A stretch of 64,000 nt of DNA from Darksidea phi (lineage: Eukaryota > Ascomycota > Dothideomycetes > Pleosporales > Lentitheciaceae): positions 248,001 to 312,000 of the forward strand of contig JASJFT010000011.1 in the NCBI GenBank assembly GCA_030770425.1, written 5' to 3'. Positions 1 to 11,832 of the stretch are shown here, piece by piece. Within the stretch, counting starts at the first letter, position 1, and each line of letters starts with the position of its first letter. The position numbers and the translations under genes are program-made. Below the pieces are notes generated by a model. It searched no databases. It saw only the letters and a list, made by a program, of their open reading frames with translations, and had not been told where the DNA came from.

Positions 1-1160
1 AATGGAAGGAAAGAGTGGGTTGAAAGGTTGGCAGTGGGTGTTTATCATTGGTGGGCAAGTATCCTCCCTCCGTTTATTCGGCTTGCTAACTACGTTCGCA
101 AAGACGGTCTCATGGGTATACCCATTGCTCTTTTCGGTTTCGTAAGTCATCTGCGCCTCGTTGGCAATTTTGACTCCTTTGAAGCTGACACTTTGAAGCT
201 CGCATTCCCAAATCTTCCCGAATTAACAACAACGAACTATCTCACTGCGCAGGAGAAACAACTAGCGCTCGATCGATTACCCCCAAAGAAGGCCGACGGG
301 CACAACATCGAGTTCCGGAGCCTTGCAAGGCGACTTCTTAAATCACCAACAATGTAAGCGGGGCTGCATATGTCCGCAGGCCCTTATTACTGATACTGAC
401 AATATTACAGCTATATCCTGACCACATTCTCTATTATTTCGGGCATGCTTGAAGCCTTTGCGTTTCAGGTACGGTATAAGTCATGTTGTGAATGTGAAAT
501 CTGCTAACAGGCTCAAAGGGTATGCTTTTGTTGTGGATGAAATACCACAAGAAGAGATTTACTCAGGCTCAAATCAACACATATCCTCTGGGCATCCAGA
601 CCGTCGCCATTGTCTCCCAGATCGCATCTGGAATATTTATCGACGAAACCGGCCACCGGCTGCCGATGGTTTTCTTCGCAGGCGCCATACAACTCGTCAC
701 TGCTAGCTTGCTCCTCGTCCGCAACCTGCCCGACGCAGGCATCTTCACAGCCCATTATCTCAGCGGCACGTCTTTCATCGTCAACCCGGTTATGTATGGT
801 TGGGCCAGTACGATATGTCAGAAGACGGGCGACGATGCTGCTCGGTCGGTCATCTTGTACACAATGGCTGCCGGTGGGCAGATATTGTATACGTTTTGGG
901 GAGTTGTCATGTACCCTGCTACTGACGTGCCGTATTGGAAAAAGGGAGCCATTACTATGGAAGTTGTTGCCTTTGCGTATATTGGGTGGTCGTTCGTTGT
1001 GCGATGGGCAAGTAAAAACGAAATAGCCTTGTGACTTACGGAATGCTAACTTGATGAATAGCTTGATAGAAAAACTACCATCATCGCAGGGACTGGGTCT
1101 CAAGACGACTCATCGGAAAATGCGACAGTAGGACATACGTATCCCACCAAGACGGGCTGA
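1..1160 (+). CDS. MFS transporter, allantoate permease (Dal5/ACS) family, 3' part
   Basis: Truncated by the window edge. The reading frame enters at base 2, and six exons can be joined: 2-50, 104-141, 199-353, 411-468, 519-1007 and 1062-1160, giving about 295 residues of the C-terminal half. Splicing exons 1 and 2 restores WQWVFIIDG, and exon 3 carries FPNLPELT plus LTAQEKQLALDRLP. These are hallmarks of fungal Dal5-like anion:cation symporters of the plasma membrane. Exon 5 holds several membrane spans, including a stretch reading YPLGIQTVAIVSQIASG. The last intron (1008-1061) starts with GCAAGT and ends in TAG after a GCTAAC branch site, so it looks like a GC-AG intron; no GT donor keeps the frame. 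The C-terminal tail is short and hydrophilic. The substrate is unknown (allantoate, a vitamin or another carboxylate are typical of the family). Confidence 0.88.
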
Positions 1161-2793
1161 TAACGCTGTCGCGGATATCAGGGCATGTGTGCTACACTTC
1201 ATTACAGCGAAAACCAAGCGTTACGGTTTAGAAACCTACGATGGTCAGGTGCAAAGGGCATTCTGGCCGAAATCGACATTGATGCATTGAAGGAATGCGA
1301 ATACGAATGCAAATAGAATTAACTTGCTATCACGCCTAGAATCTAACCAGTTCGCCTTCATGGGAGAAAACACGTAATGTCGCGACTTGCTCAAATATCT
1401 TGCAATGCACATATTATCAACCACGCTTCTAATAGCAATAGAAAGAAGCGCACATGATTAATAGAGTGGAAGATGATCCGTTACGTTGGGTCGGCCGACT
1501 CGATAATTTTGATTATTACAAGTGCGATTATCGCCGAGGCCATAGCACAACGTAGAGAAAGAGTTAATCCGTAGGAATTGAACACAACCCGAGACCGCCA
1601 CTCACATAAACTAACATAAACAGAAAGGATAGTCCATTTTAGGAAGTTCCCAAGATACTCATATAGCTACGCCTGTTGCTTTTTCGGCTATCTAGACCTT
1701 CCCAAAGAATTTGTTACCTATCGGTGACTGGTGCCTGATGTGATCTGCGGCAATCAGAAAATGAAGCCACAATTCAGCCCACAAATTTCGTTAAAAATCC
1801 GACCGAAACTCGGGAAAGACCCCATAAAAGGGCTGCCTCTCCCATTTTGGCCACCGCAGTCCTCTCCACATGAAGTTGACATGCTTAGCTTTCAAACGGC
1901 ATTCTGATCCACTTCTCCCAAACATGGCTCGTGGGCGCAGCGTTTTCCATTAGTCAGTTACAAAGCTGAGGACGTGCGGCGGGAGCCATGCCTTCGTATT
2001 CTGAGCATTTTCTTTCCTCCAAAGCCCCAAAATACTTGTTAATCCTCCTTCTATCCTTCTATCCATGAAGCGGGTGAGCGGGTCCAGTTCCATTCAACTC
2101 TACGTCTTCTACTTTTGAACCTACAAAACAACTGATCAGCCGAGAACAATACGAGATTCGGTCGCACGCAAAACTTCTCTCACGTGGAAATGGTGCGTAT
2201 TCCATTTGTTTCGTAGGAAGGGTTGGAGTGCCATCGTAACAGCGGACATGTTTTGCCTCATTCGTAGCTTTTACGGACCTACAAGGCCGCGGCAGATCGA
2301 TGTGCGCCGAAATATCGGTTCTTGTGCTTGTTACTTTGGTTTTTCGGGACACCATACTTCAGTTGTTGGCCAATTTGGTTCTTGGTGTTTGAGGGTGGAG
2401 GAGAAGCGGTGCCGTGTGTGGTGTAGCGATGTTTTGGTCTTGTCGATAGATCTCAGGAAAGGCGCCATATTGTCCTTGATCGTTGTTTTCGCAACATGTG
2501 GTTGTACATTCGCAGTCTCGTAGAAGCATGTTGCTAAGCGGATGAAGGCTTTGATACCCAACAGATCCAAACATGAACATTAACATTCAATTTTCTGTTT
2601 CCAGGTTTTAGAGGAACTCCTAACTCCTATGCTATCGAGAGGCGCATTTTTGGATTTCATTGAGAAATTGGAGAAATGTGTAGTAAATGTTAAGACGGCG
2701 GAGGCATAATTGCCCATAGGAAGACTTTTTAGAGAAGCCCAGCAGCACACATAGGACATTGCGTTACTGACTTTGGACAACCCGTGGCTAACC
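1161..2793. other. Gene-free stretch
   Basis: No open frame here has a family resemblance, a plausible start or a splice chain. The frames at 2059-2586 on both strands lack coding character. I see only unremarkable intergenic sequence. Confidence 0.5.
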
Positions 2794-3430
2794 CTAATCT
2801 GCATTAGCGGCCGCGGCTTCGTCTTCCTGTTTTTGGATGTCCTGGTCGAAGTGATCCATCAGCTCATCGGTCGTCATCGCCTCCACGAGCTGGGCGTCTT
2901 CTTTGGTAGACTCGCGCCACTGCTTCTCGACCGCCTTGTGCTCGGCCATAAACTTAAGGAACGTCGTGGCGCTCTTCGAAGTAGCCGCGGAGTTAAGGCG
3001 ACCGGCTCCATGCTGAGGTGCATCTACTTTGCGTTGCTTGCCTTTGGTCGATTTGCACGGCTGGGGCGTCTCTTGACCGCCATTAGGCTTCGAGGTAGCG
3101 TTGGCATCGCTGGCATCGTTCGAGAAGTACTGCGCAGCCTGGATCCGCTCCTTACGCACTTTCTCGGCGAGTCGCTTCGACCTCACTTCGGCCTGCTTCC
3201 GCATGGTTTCCCGACGGGACAGGAACAATGCCAACCCCTTGGCCTTCTTCTCACCTGACGGCGAAACAAAGCCGCACATTCTACGATTTGTCTCATGTTC
3301 CAGAAGATAAAATCTAACTCCATGTTTACCGATTTGTTCTCGTTCTCGAGTTCGGCACATTGGTCCCTGGCGCTGAGGATTTGCATTTTAGATGGCCCTA
3401 GGACAACCTGCCATGGGTTTCCCGATTTAA
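2794..3430 (-). pseudogene. Possible remnant of a pogo/Fot1-type transposase C-terminal tail
   Basis: The frame 2794-3360 encodes a Lys/Arg/Glu-rich tail with the segment KKAKGLALFLSRRE followed by a charged helix. In the overlapping frame that ends at 3386, the segments CAELENENKSVNMEL and, just before it, PWQVVLGPSKMQ resemble the leucine-zipper-like stretch and the TP-K motif found after the DDE domain of fungal pogo transposases. The parts lie in different frames, so a frameshift or decay is needed to join them. I could not find a DDE catalytic domain in the 3.4-4.85 kb upstream sequence. Alternatively, 2794-3360 could be an unrelated small nuclear protein of 188 residues. The assignment rests on pattern memory, not a search. 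Confidence 0.35.
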
Positions 3431-4869
3431 AACTTTTAGAAGGAGAGGCGGTTAACGGCTTTCTTCTCGCAAAACATTATACCCCGGCGATGCGTTTTTC
3501 CGCCCAAGACGCATCGAGCAAAGAGAGAGACCCAGAGCCATATAGTCTTGGTGATGTAAGTTAATGTTCCCTCTCGACTCATCCAAGCTCTACAAGTCCA
3601 GTTTTAATTGATATTAGAGAGTCCAGTTGGATGGAGAGTGAAGACGGTAGAAAAAGCCCTCCCTACCATTGGCTTTGACTTCTTCTTTTCGACGAAACGC
3701 CAACACTTCTCGGGGGGTGACTTGTGGTTTCGGAACTGGAAAACTGGAGCGGTCCGCATATTGCGTAGTATAGAGGGCTTGCAGACAATGCCGGCAACAC
3801 CCATGTATTGCAGTAGCCTAACCTTCAATATCAACGAACCGGAAGAATCTCCACATAAGATCGTTTGACGAAGCACCATGGGCCCCATAACGTACTCGAT
3901 CATCCATTTCGACTCCCAGGACAAGGCAGGGTCCACACCTACCTCACCCGCTAAGTATTCTCGACAAGACGAAGAAAACACGGATGATCGTACCTTGTGA
4001 GACTCTAGTTCCCACAGGCAAGGCCGGAGAAGCCCACATCTACATTAGGAGATATTTGCTTCCAGCCAAAGCCCAACACCCATCGAGAGAACTGGATGAC
4101 AGTTTTGGGACAGCCGGACGGAGTCCATAGGTTCTTTGCGTGCGTCGTGGATTGCGTTTTAGAAAAGAGGGATGAGACGCATCAAAGGTAACTTCTGCTT
4201 CGTTGAGCACTGGAAGACGAGAAGAGTCCACACATGCCGTGCCCACAATAATTTTTTGGAAAAGGTTGAGCAGAACTTATAAAAAGGAACTTTAATTTTT
4301 TTGGATTAATGGGAACACCGAGAAGCCCACATACGATCGTGGGCGATATCCTTTTTCGAGCCAAGAGCAGAACAGAAGACATGAGATCCACCATGATCGA
4401 TTTCAAATCCCCGAGCCCAAAAGAGCTCACACATGCGGGTTGGCGTTGGTTATTCCTAGGGGTAGATGGACTCGAGGTTCGGGGTCCGATAAACACATAG
4501 CGCGGTTCTTGGCAGCTCTCTGGGCGATCCATATGGGTTTCATTAACCTTTTTGGAGAGTAGGAGAGAACGGGTCCACACCACTCCCCACGGTTTCGCTT
4601 TTAGTATCTCTAACCACATGGAGAAAGGTGCTGTCGTAAAAGAAGAGAGGAAATTGGAAGGACAGAGCGAGTTTATATATGCATCGTGGGCAGGATGCTG
4701 ACTGTGCGGCGATGACAAAGCGGGTAAGAAGATGTGATGATGAGGGCACGGCAAGTACGACGATTTCATAGAAAATGGGATGATTGATGCGAATTGCGAA
4801 CAAGAACGGTTCAAAGTTGAGACGGACGAAGATTCACACCAACTAGACATTCTGAAAGCGCCCCACTAT
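3431..4869. other. Intergenic or decayed stretch
   Basis: Long frames exist on the minus strand (3604-3981, 4182-4850), but they show no recognisable domain and no credible start or splice signals. A short phrase beginning GAGAAGCCCACAT occurs at about 4028 and 4320, which hints at old duplicated sequence. Nothing else can be supported. Confidence 0.4.
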
Positions 4870-6435
4870 CTACTCCTGATAAGTGATGGTCTTCAACCTC
4901 AAGAACTCCTCGATGCCCCAATTGCCATTGAAGCGACCCCAACCGCTTAGCTTAGCGCCTCCGTGTGGCAGGTTCGATTCATCATGGACGGTCATTGCGT
5001 TGATATGGACGGCACTGCGTCATAGTAAGCTTAGCATTGCACAGTCATCGACCTTAGACTTACCCGCTCTCGATTTGCCTTGCCACCCTTATACCCCTCG
5101 CAAGATTCTCCGTAAACACCGCTCCCGACAAACCATAGTCCGTGTCATTCGCAATTTCGATCGCCTCCTCCTCATTCTCAATCTCAATGACTGACACTGA
5201 CGGCCCAAACGACTCCGTATGATACAGCTCCATGTCCTTCTTCACGCCATCAACGATGACGGGTCGCATCCTCGTCTTCGAAGCTTCTTTCGTCTCTGGA
5301 TGTGGCTCCTCCCGCTCGTGATTACCGTGTACAACCTTAGCGCCGGCCTTGACAGCTTCGGCAACGAGGCGCTTGTTCTTGTCGACGTTGGCGGATTGAA
5401 CGAGGACAGGTGCAGGCTTGTCGCCGCCAAAGATGCCTTCTACAGCGCTTTTGAAAGCTTCGAGGAATTGGGGTTTGACATCTTTGTGCACAAGGATTCG
5501 CTCTGTGGCCATGCAGATTTGACCAGAGTGCAGGAAAGCGCCGAGGGCACATTGAGTCGCAGCCTTCTGCAGATCGGCGTCATCTAAAACGATGGCGCTC
5601 GCCTTGCCTCCGAGTTCCATCAGCACGGGCTTGAGGTTCTTTCCAGCTGTCTGCGCGATGATGCGGCCAACAGCGGTGGAGCCTGTGAAGTTGACCTTCT
5701 TTATCGCAGGATGCTCAATGAGGGCCGTTGTGATCTTTGCCGCGTCTTCTGGTCGGTGGTATAGTACGTTCAATGCGCCTGCTGGAAGACCGGCGTCTGC
5801 CAGGACGGAACCGATAGCCCAGAAGCAGCGTGGAGAGAGCTCGGAACCCTTTAGGATGCACGTATTGCCGGCGGCGAGGGCGTAGAGGACGGAGCGGACA
5901 CCGAGGATATATGGGGCGTTCCTACAATTGCTGTGAGCTCTTATTCTCTTCCTCTACACATTTGCAAGTCTACTCACCAAGGCGCAATACCCAATACAAC
6001 GCCATAAGGTTCCTTCACTACCAGCGCACTTGTCCCTTCCTGCGCACACGTTGGTATAATGCCCGAAATCGTACTACACCTGCCCGCTACATCCTTAAAC
6101 ATCTCCGCCGTGAGCGGGACGTTGAACCCGGAGCTGAATGCTGGCGCCGAGCCCGTCTCCTCTTCCATGTATTTTCCAACCTCATCTGCTCGCGACGAAA
6201 AGATGTCGGCCGCCTTGAGGAAGATATCGCGGCGCGTGGAGGGCTTCGTCTTCGCCCATGTGGGGAATGCGGACTTCGCGGCTGCGATCGCGGACATGAC
6301 GTCTTCGAGAGAGGCTGAGGAGCTGCTCCATATTTGCTTGTGCGAAGAGGGCGAGGTGACGGGAAAGGTCGTTGTGGTAGTGACCTCCTTGCCGTTGATG
6401 AGGAGCGGGACCGTGTACGAGGTGTCGTCCGGCAT
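4870..6435 (-). CDS. Aldehyde dehydrogenase (vanillin/salicylaldehyde dehydrogenase-like)
   Basis: NAD(P)-dependent oxidation of an aldehyde, probably aromatic, to the acid; probably cytosolic since no targeting peptide is visible. Three exons on the minus strand (6435-5978, 5921-5064, 5014-4870) give 486 residues, the normal length for the family. Introns are 56 and 49 bp with GTGAGT and GTAAGT donors. The general base Glu is in MELGGKA (about E255) and the nucleophile Cys in SGQICMATERI (about C289), 34 residues apart as expected. NFTGSTAVGR (cofactor loop) and ESFGPSVSV are present, and the end reads LPHGGAKLSGWGRFNG, typical of ALDH C-termini. The ATG at 6435 precedes the first conserved strand (PLLINGKEV). 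The exact substrate cannot be read from sequence; the neighbours do not help. Confidence 0.95.
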
Positions 6436-8203
6436 ATTGTCTAGCTGGTACTCAATCAGATTGAATCAAATTTATATGCCCGATGCTAGGCCAGGCCCTC
6501 AATGGGTCTTGCTTACGTTGGTCGCAGGGCGTATGTGAGATGCGGGGGTGGAATCTGTCGCTCGTGTATGCGCAACCCCGGGAACCGGCGCAAAAGTATT
6601 AATGCAGCCATTATCACGAGATAGCTATGAGCCCAGCCGCTTGTCGTCATAGTAAAAAGACGGCAATTGAGAACGGGCGCAAAGTGGAGACGCGAGCCTT
6701 CCATCTTCGCGCTGAGGGGAAGCTTGAGCCCGGGCCATGCTGTCGGATTGCGTTTTTCGGCTAGCCTTGTCGGGTCTCTGACCTCATGTCTTTGACAGCT
6801 TCTACGAGAGGGTTAGATATGATTATCGTAAGGTGGAACAAGGCTCCACAAAGATATGAGCTGCGAGATTCTCCGCAAGAAGCGGTATAATGATTGGGCC
6901 CGCTCGAAAGGGTCTAGTATGAAAGACACCAAGTGTGTGAGTGAGAGACCGCAGTACTAAAGAGGGTGAAACGCATGGATATTTCGAAAAAAGAGATTCG
7001 AGCATCTGAGGACCTTCGCTACATCTGGTAATTTGTATGGGCTTGGTTGAGGAGAAGAAAGAGAGGAGCTCACATCGGCGGCCTACTCCCTCAGTTCTGG
7101 CCCGATTCCAAATCCTAGCGGCCATGCCCTCGACCCCGCCCTTGCCTTCACCTAACGATTGATCGATTATATGATCCCATGAATTATGTTTGTCTTCCGT
7201 GCGAGGGCGCGCTGTAGGTATCGGTGTGGTGGAGAGCGGCTGAGAGTCGAAGGGCACATTGCATCCGTCGAGAAGCCCATGCAACGTGCTCGACCCATTG
7301 CCGCTGCGAGAGCCACCTACCGCATATTAGAGTCCGAGAAGCTCTAGTAGAGAAGAACCGTGTACGGTCGCGTAGGGTGAGGGTCGGGGCGAAGCGATGA
7401 CGCGCGCGCTCTGTTCGTGGTAGAGGAGCTGGAGGTCATGCTGCGGCCACAAGTAGGAAGAGATATCCATTTGGCACCGAATGCTTCAATTTAGAGTCTG
7501 AAACTGACAATGAAGACTAATTAGTAAGGCGAAAAGGCTCCAGCCGCCCTGTGGAAGAGAACTGTGTGAAGGCGAGGGACGGGTTCGGCGACGAGGCGCG
7601 CTGTTCGGGGAAGAGGAACTGGATGTTACGCTGCGAGCGCGTTCAGCAAGAGGTGGCACTGTCCTATAGCCCTGGATGTTTTCAAGAAGGAACCTGAGAC
7701 CGAGTAGCCTGCAGTGGAGCAGCGCGTTCGGCTTGGTGGTGAGGTTCAGCGGCGGCCTAAACAGCCTCAGAAACAGCCATACATATATGCACCGTTGAGT
7801 TGCTTTGAACAAGACGCTTGGTTTTTTACATCGCCATCCTCGTGTCACCGTGTCTTTGCCGCCCATTGTCGCCGCCTTCTGCATACCCGTTTCCCGCCGT
7901 CTTGTCGTTCAACGTCCTTGCCCCCGCGCACCTAGCAACCCAGCGACGGCCTACTGGAGGGATTGCCAAGCGATAGAAGGAATCGGGATGCATGTGGAGA
8001 GGCCGTGTACTTCGCAAAAGGTTAGTGGGCTGCCGGAGGTGAGTCGAGGCACATGAGCCAACAGACCTCGGTCTCGACCTCGGCGCCAGCGACGTGGCAA
8101 GCGGAGACGGATTGGAAATGCATACTATTTCATAGTCCAGCAATCTTTCCGTGTTGGAAAACGTCGGCATTAATGCTGCTGTTGCTGTCAGCCTCGCGTC
8201 CCG
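6436..8203. other. Gene-poor stretch with a diverged direct repeat
   Basis: No gene is supported. A minus-strand frame at 6823-7284 has a plausible amino-acid composition but no ATG and no family match. Segments near 7370-7450 and 7560-7650 resemble each other (GGGGCGAAGCGATGACGCG-like against GGTTCGGCGACGAGGCGCG-like, then a shared AGGA(G/A)CTGGA), which suggests an old tandem duplication. Confidence 0.35.
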
Positions 8204-8446
8204 ATGCCGTGCTGCTTCAGTTGCGGCGCCACCGTCACGCCTTCGCCTACCCGATGCCATGCATGTAAAATGCCTCTTGAACCAGACTGTAACGAGCCTG
8301 AGGATGCTAGTGACTTTGAGATTGCCGCTGTAAAGCAAATCTTGAGCCCTCATGCTGGGCATATTCAGTTGGCGCCCTCACTTAACCCTCAGCGCCTCAC
8401 GTGTCCCGGCGACGTACTAGCAATCTCAGCTGACCTTAGCTTTTAA
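8204..8446 (+). CDS. Possible small zinc-ribbon-like protein
   Basis: An 80-residue ATG frame starts MPCCFSCGATVTPSPTRCHAC, giving two CxxC knuckles 11 residues apart, which would suit a small zinc ribbon. The remainder is acidic and then nondescript. There are no introns and no recognised homologue. It sits alone in a gene-poor stretch, and a longer minus-strand frame overlaps it, so it may be chance or the remnant of a larger gene. Confidence 0.25.
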   Translation: MPCCFSCGATVTPSPTRCHACKMPLEPDCNEPEDASDFEIAAVKQILSPHAGHIQLAPSLNPQRLTCPGDVLAISADLSF

Positions 8447-9544
8447 CGAGGGACATAGAGAAAGGTTATCGTGGCGTCAGAATCTACCTGTATGCTGCCA
8501 GAGGCAGAGCTGGAAGAACGCGTCTTCGGTCTAGAGTACCCTCTCCAGCATGTCACTCACCTCACCTCCAGCATCAGCCATACAACACCCACTAATACTA
8601 GGCACACGAGTGACATACACAGTACAAGGCCCAGAGAAGTCAATATCAAGCACCATGCAGACTCAAGACCAAACACCTCACCTCAATTGCCCTTAGGGAC
8701 CTCAACTCTCATCATTACAAGTCAAGTGCAGAATCTTCTTCTTCAATGCACCAGCCAAAGCCAGTACATCAATGAAAAAGCATAAAGCATCACAACATCA
8801 CACACAGACCACACCGAACTATGACTGCAGGCCCCACCACATCGCCTACAGCAGTGACCCCCTCCGCGCGTCCGCTGGCACAAGGCCGAGATCTCCTTTC
8901 AGTGTGGCCTTACCTTCAAAAACAAAAAGCAAAACAGCAAAACAAAACAAAAAAACTGAAGAGTAATAGAGTAACAAAGGAAAGAGATTACAGGATGAAA
9001 CAATGGTAAAGAAATGAGGTAAGGAAAGAGATACAAGACTTAGAGAAGTACAGGATAGAAGAGTAAGAGAGTGACAAATGAGAGAGATTACAGGATGAAA
9101 CAATGTTAAAGAAAAAAAAGAAATCTAAAACAGAAAGGAAATCTAGAACAGAAAAGAAATCTAGCACAGAAATGCAATCTACAGCTACAAACTACAGAGC
9201 GAGAGTGTCAAGGGCAGCGCGCCGCCAGGCTTATATAGACGCCCCGAGACGCACGGGCCCCTCGCTTAATGATTAGGTAAGTGTGTTAGTCAGCGGCTGG
9301 CGACGAGGAGGTCGTAGTGAAGGTGGGCTGGCGAGGTTAAGGTGAGAGTGACGTCAATGGAGTGAAGGTGAGGTTTATACACTGAGAGGGCTTATGAGCT
9401 AGTATCTAGAGGATTGAGACAAGGTGAGGTGCTCAAAGACGTTATCTGCCCGCTCTGTCCGTTGTTAGTAGAGTGAATGTACAAGCACGTGATTTTGCAA
9501 GATTATGAACGCACCCCGACTAACTGATCCGCAATGTATGAAAT
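8447..9544 (-). repeat. Repeat-rich stretch, possible remnant of an LTR retrotransposon end
   Basis: Between 8984 and 9184 there is a direct repeat (GAGATTACAGGATGAAACAATG at about 8984 and 9084) followed by three to four units of an 18-bp repeat of the form GAAATCTARMACAGAAAR. Read on the minus strand, a TATA-like GTCTATATAAG (about 9230) lies upstream of a CT-rich leader containing these repeats, a layout resembling a retrotransposon LTR promoter and R-U5 region. No reverse transcriptase, integrase or gag frame is visible, and I could not delimit matching LTR ends. Confidence 0.3.
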
Positions 9545-9672
9545 TTGAAGACGCTTATAAATGAAGCGAAAGCTCGTTCTCACGTCCAAATCTTCTCGCT
9601 CGGCCTTGTTTCTCGTTTCTATCATGTCCTAATCTCCAATGACGCCTCATTTCTCAATCTGACGGAAGAACC

Positions 9673-11117
9673 CTATTTTCTCTTCTTTTTCGTCTCTGTA
9701 ACACCGAGTGAGGATTTTTCCTTCTCCTTCGTTTCCTCTGTAACGGATAAAAAGCTTTCAGACTTACACCGACCATATGTCTTCGGTGGCTGTCCTTTTT
9801 TACGACTAACAGAACTCGATTCGTGCGTACCGGAAGTATTTTTCCGTTTCTTTGAAGAAGTGGCTCGAATCATTCGATTCTCTTGCCCTTGGTCATGGTC
9901 CCTTTCCCTATCTAAGATGTCCGTACCGCCGCCAGACGTGTCACTCTGGAGGACATGGGCCGATTCGAGTAAAGCTGGCGTCGGCGGCGCATCAGGGATT
10001 CCATGGGTCCCATTGTGTCTACGGGTATCTGAGAAGGTGGGTCGCATAGGTGGTACTGCGTCTACGTCTTGGTTAGTCTTCAGCATGCAACAAGAAACGA
10101 ACGCGAAGAGGTCCGGAGTACCTTGCATCGGCTGACTCTACTGGTTTGTGTTGCTGTTGTGAGCGGGCAATTGATCCTGATATGATGCGCCGGGCTCGCT
10201 TGGACAAGAACAATTCGGTCCTAACTTGGTCGTTTTCGGCAGGTCCATTGCCGCGGCATTCGTGTCAAAATATTTCCAAGAGTCTATGTTGAGCCCGGCT
10301 AGCCCGGGGTAATTGGCCGCAAACATGAAATGGTACTCGCTTGCTAGCTGGTGGAGAACGTTACCCAGCTCCATAGGCCCGCGAGGCGCCAATTTGGGAT
10401 TGTTGCTCGCCGTTACATCAGAAGTGGGAGCCGTCGGAGCGGTCGTGTGGTCATCGGACGGGGTGGTATGTTCCGTCACATTGCTACCAATGGTATCTTG
10501 TGTGGATGCATCGCTTGCAGTAGCCCCTTCAAATAGATTTTGAGCGAAGTTTGTGCTTGTAGAGGGCTCAGATGGCTGAAGTGCGCCTTGCAGAATTGGT
10601 GTCGGCCGACCCCATGTCTCACCTCCTAGATGGCCTGCGGGTCCGCCTCAAATTCTTTACTGAAGTGGGAAGAAAGCTTCACAGCTTCTAGGGGGTGAAC
10701 GAGTGATTCTGAGCGAGGTGGTGGTTTACTTGTGCGCGGCCGGATAGAGGGCCGGGAGACTCCCAAAGACGTGCGAGTATGTTGGTTGTTCGATTGTGCA
10801 TCGTAGATCCATGGAGGTAAGTGCCGACCTATCATAAACCATCCCAGGCCAGCGCGGGTGGTACGGTCACAAAATGAGCTTTTTGGAAGCGGGGCGTTTC
10901 CTCGAGTTTGGCATCGCCATGTTGCGGTCAAATCTAGGCGACATGGACTGGGAGCTACCAGGCATAGCAAGGACCCTAAGGCGTTACTCAACACCTGGGG
11001 TATCTCCAAGAAATTCCTTAAGAACACTGGGCGTGAGCGATGAGTGGCACGTTGGGAGTACGGTCCTTCGCTCGTAATTTGCAAGGGCGTGACGAATGTT
11101 GCGATTGGTAGTGACAA
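9673..11117 (-). CDS. Uncertain multi-exon hypothetical gene
   Basis: Three minus-strand frames follow each other: 11117-10626 (basic, Ser/Pro-rich), about 10650-10138 (Thr/Ser/Pro-rich start, then a hydrophobic-aromatic part including ELGNVLHQLASEYHFMF) and 10128-9673 (Lys/Ser-rich end). A 54-bp segment beginning GTACTC and ending ACTAACCAAG near 10110-10060 could be an intron. The upstream frame has no ATG near its start and I could not settle a splice chain. No domain is recognised. It may be a real fast-evolving protein or a decayed gene; the plus-strand frame at 9545-10135 is taken as its shadow. Confidence 0.3.
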
Positions 11118-11354
11118 CTTTCTTGTGAGTAAGCCAAGCCGGTTATTTTACGAAGAAAGAATGTTGGAGTGACAATGAGAGGTTTGGGTCGGACGTGGTA
11201 AGCATGCATAAAAAGGAAAGCACTCCCGCTGAACGCTTCCCTTCTTCCTCCCACCTTTTCTCACAGAGGCAGCCATTCCGCCTTCGATATCTGCGCCATT
11301 TCTTCCCATCATAGCCCTTTTGCCTACTCACTCTGATTTACTATCAAACCCATA

Positions 11355-11832
11355 ATGAAGCCTTCTCAGCTAATTTCCGTCCTCGCCTTGCTCGCTTTTA
11401 CCGCCGCTCTGCCATCCCCCAACAACCTCTCTCCCGACAATAACGACTTTGACTGTCATGCTTGTGACGCTTACTTCGAGAAGTGCCTTCGGGTATGTTT
11501 TACATTCTCTCGCAAGCCTGTTATCAATCAAATGAACATCTACGCAGGACAATATGCAGCGGCGCCCCAAACTACCCTGCGGCAACATCATGTGCCGAAT
11601 TTTCTCTGGCCAGGTACGTCGCGATATAAGCAAATTGGAAGGGACCCGTTTGTATAAGGGGTGCTAATTGTGAGTATAGTGCCTCGATTGTGGGTACAGA
11701 CGGGGCTGTAGCCGTATGATATCGTCTGAAGGAAACGACGATACCGAATACCCTGATTTTGAAAGTACCTCGACAGCGATGGACGGGAAGGAGGATGGAT
11801 TTGGCGTGGGAGCGGAGTCGGTCACTGTGTAG
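11355..11832 (+). CDS. Small secreted cysteine-rich protein (effector-like)
   Basis: Three phase-0 exons (11355-11492, 11548-11613, 11680-11832) encode 118 residues. The N-terminus is a clear signal peptide (MKPSQLISVLALLAFTAAL). The mature part has eight cysteines in paired motifs: CHAC and C in exon 1, CGNIMC in exon 2 and CLDCGYRRGC at the start of exon 3. An acidic Ser/Thr-rich tail follows. Introns are 55 and 66 bp with GTATGT and GTACGT donors. A CATAAAAAGG box lies about 150 bp upstream, followed by a CT-rich leader typical of fungal promoters. The family is not recognised. Size, secretion and Cys content fit an apoplastic effector or a small antimicrobial protein. The neighbours are an uncertain gene and a permease pseudogene. 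Confidence 0.75.

Noticed and set aside
513..1103. 196-codon minus-strand frame
   Set aside because: Antisense shadow of transporter exon 5, which has strong family conservation.
4182..4850. 222-codon minus-strand frame
   Set aside because: Ser/Pro/Leu-rich without domain, splice signals or promoter context.
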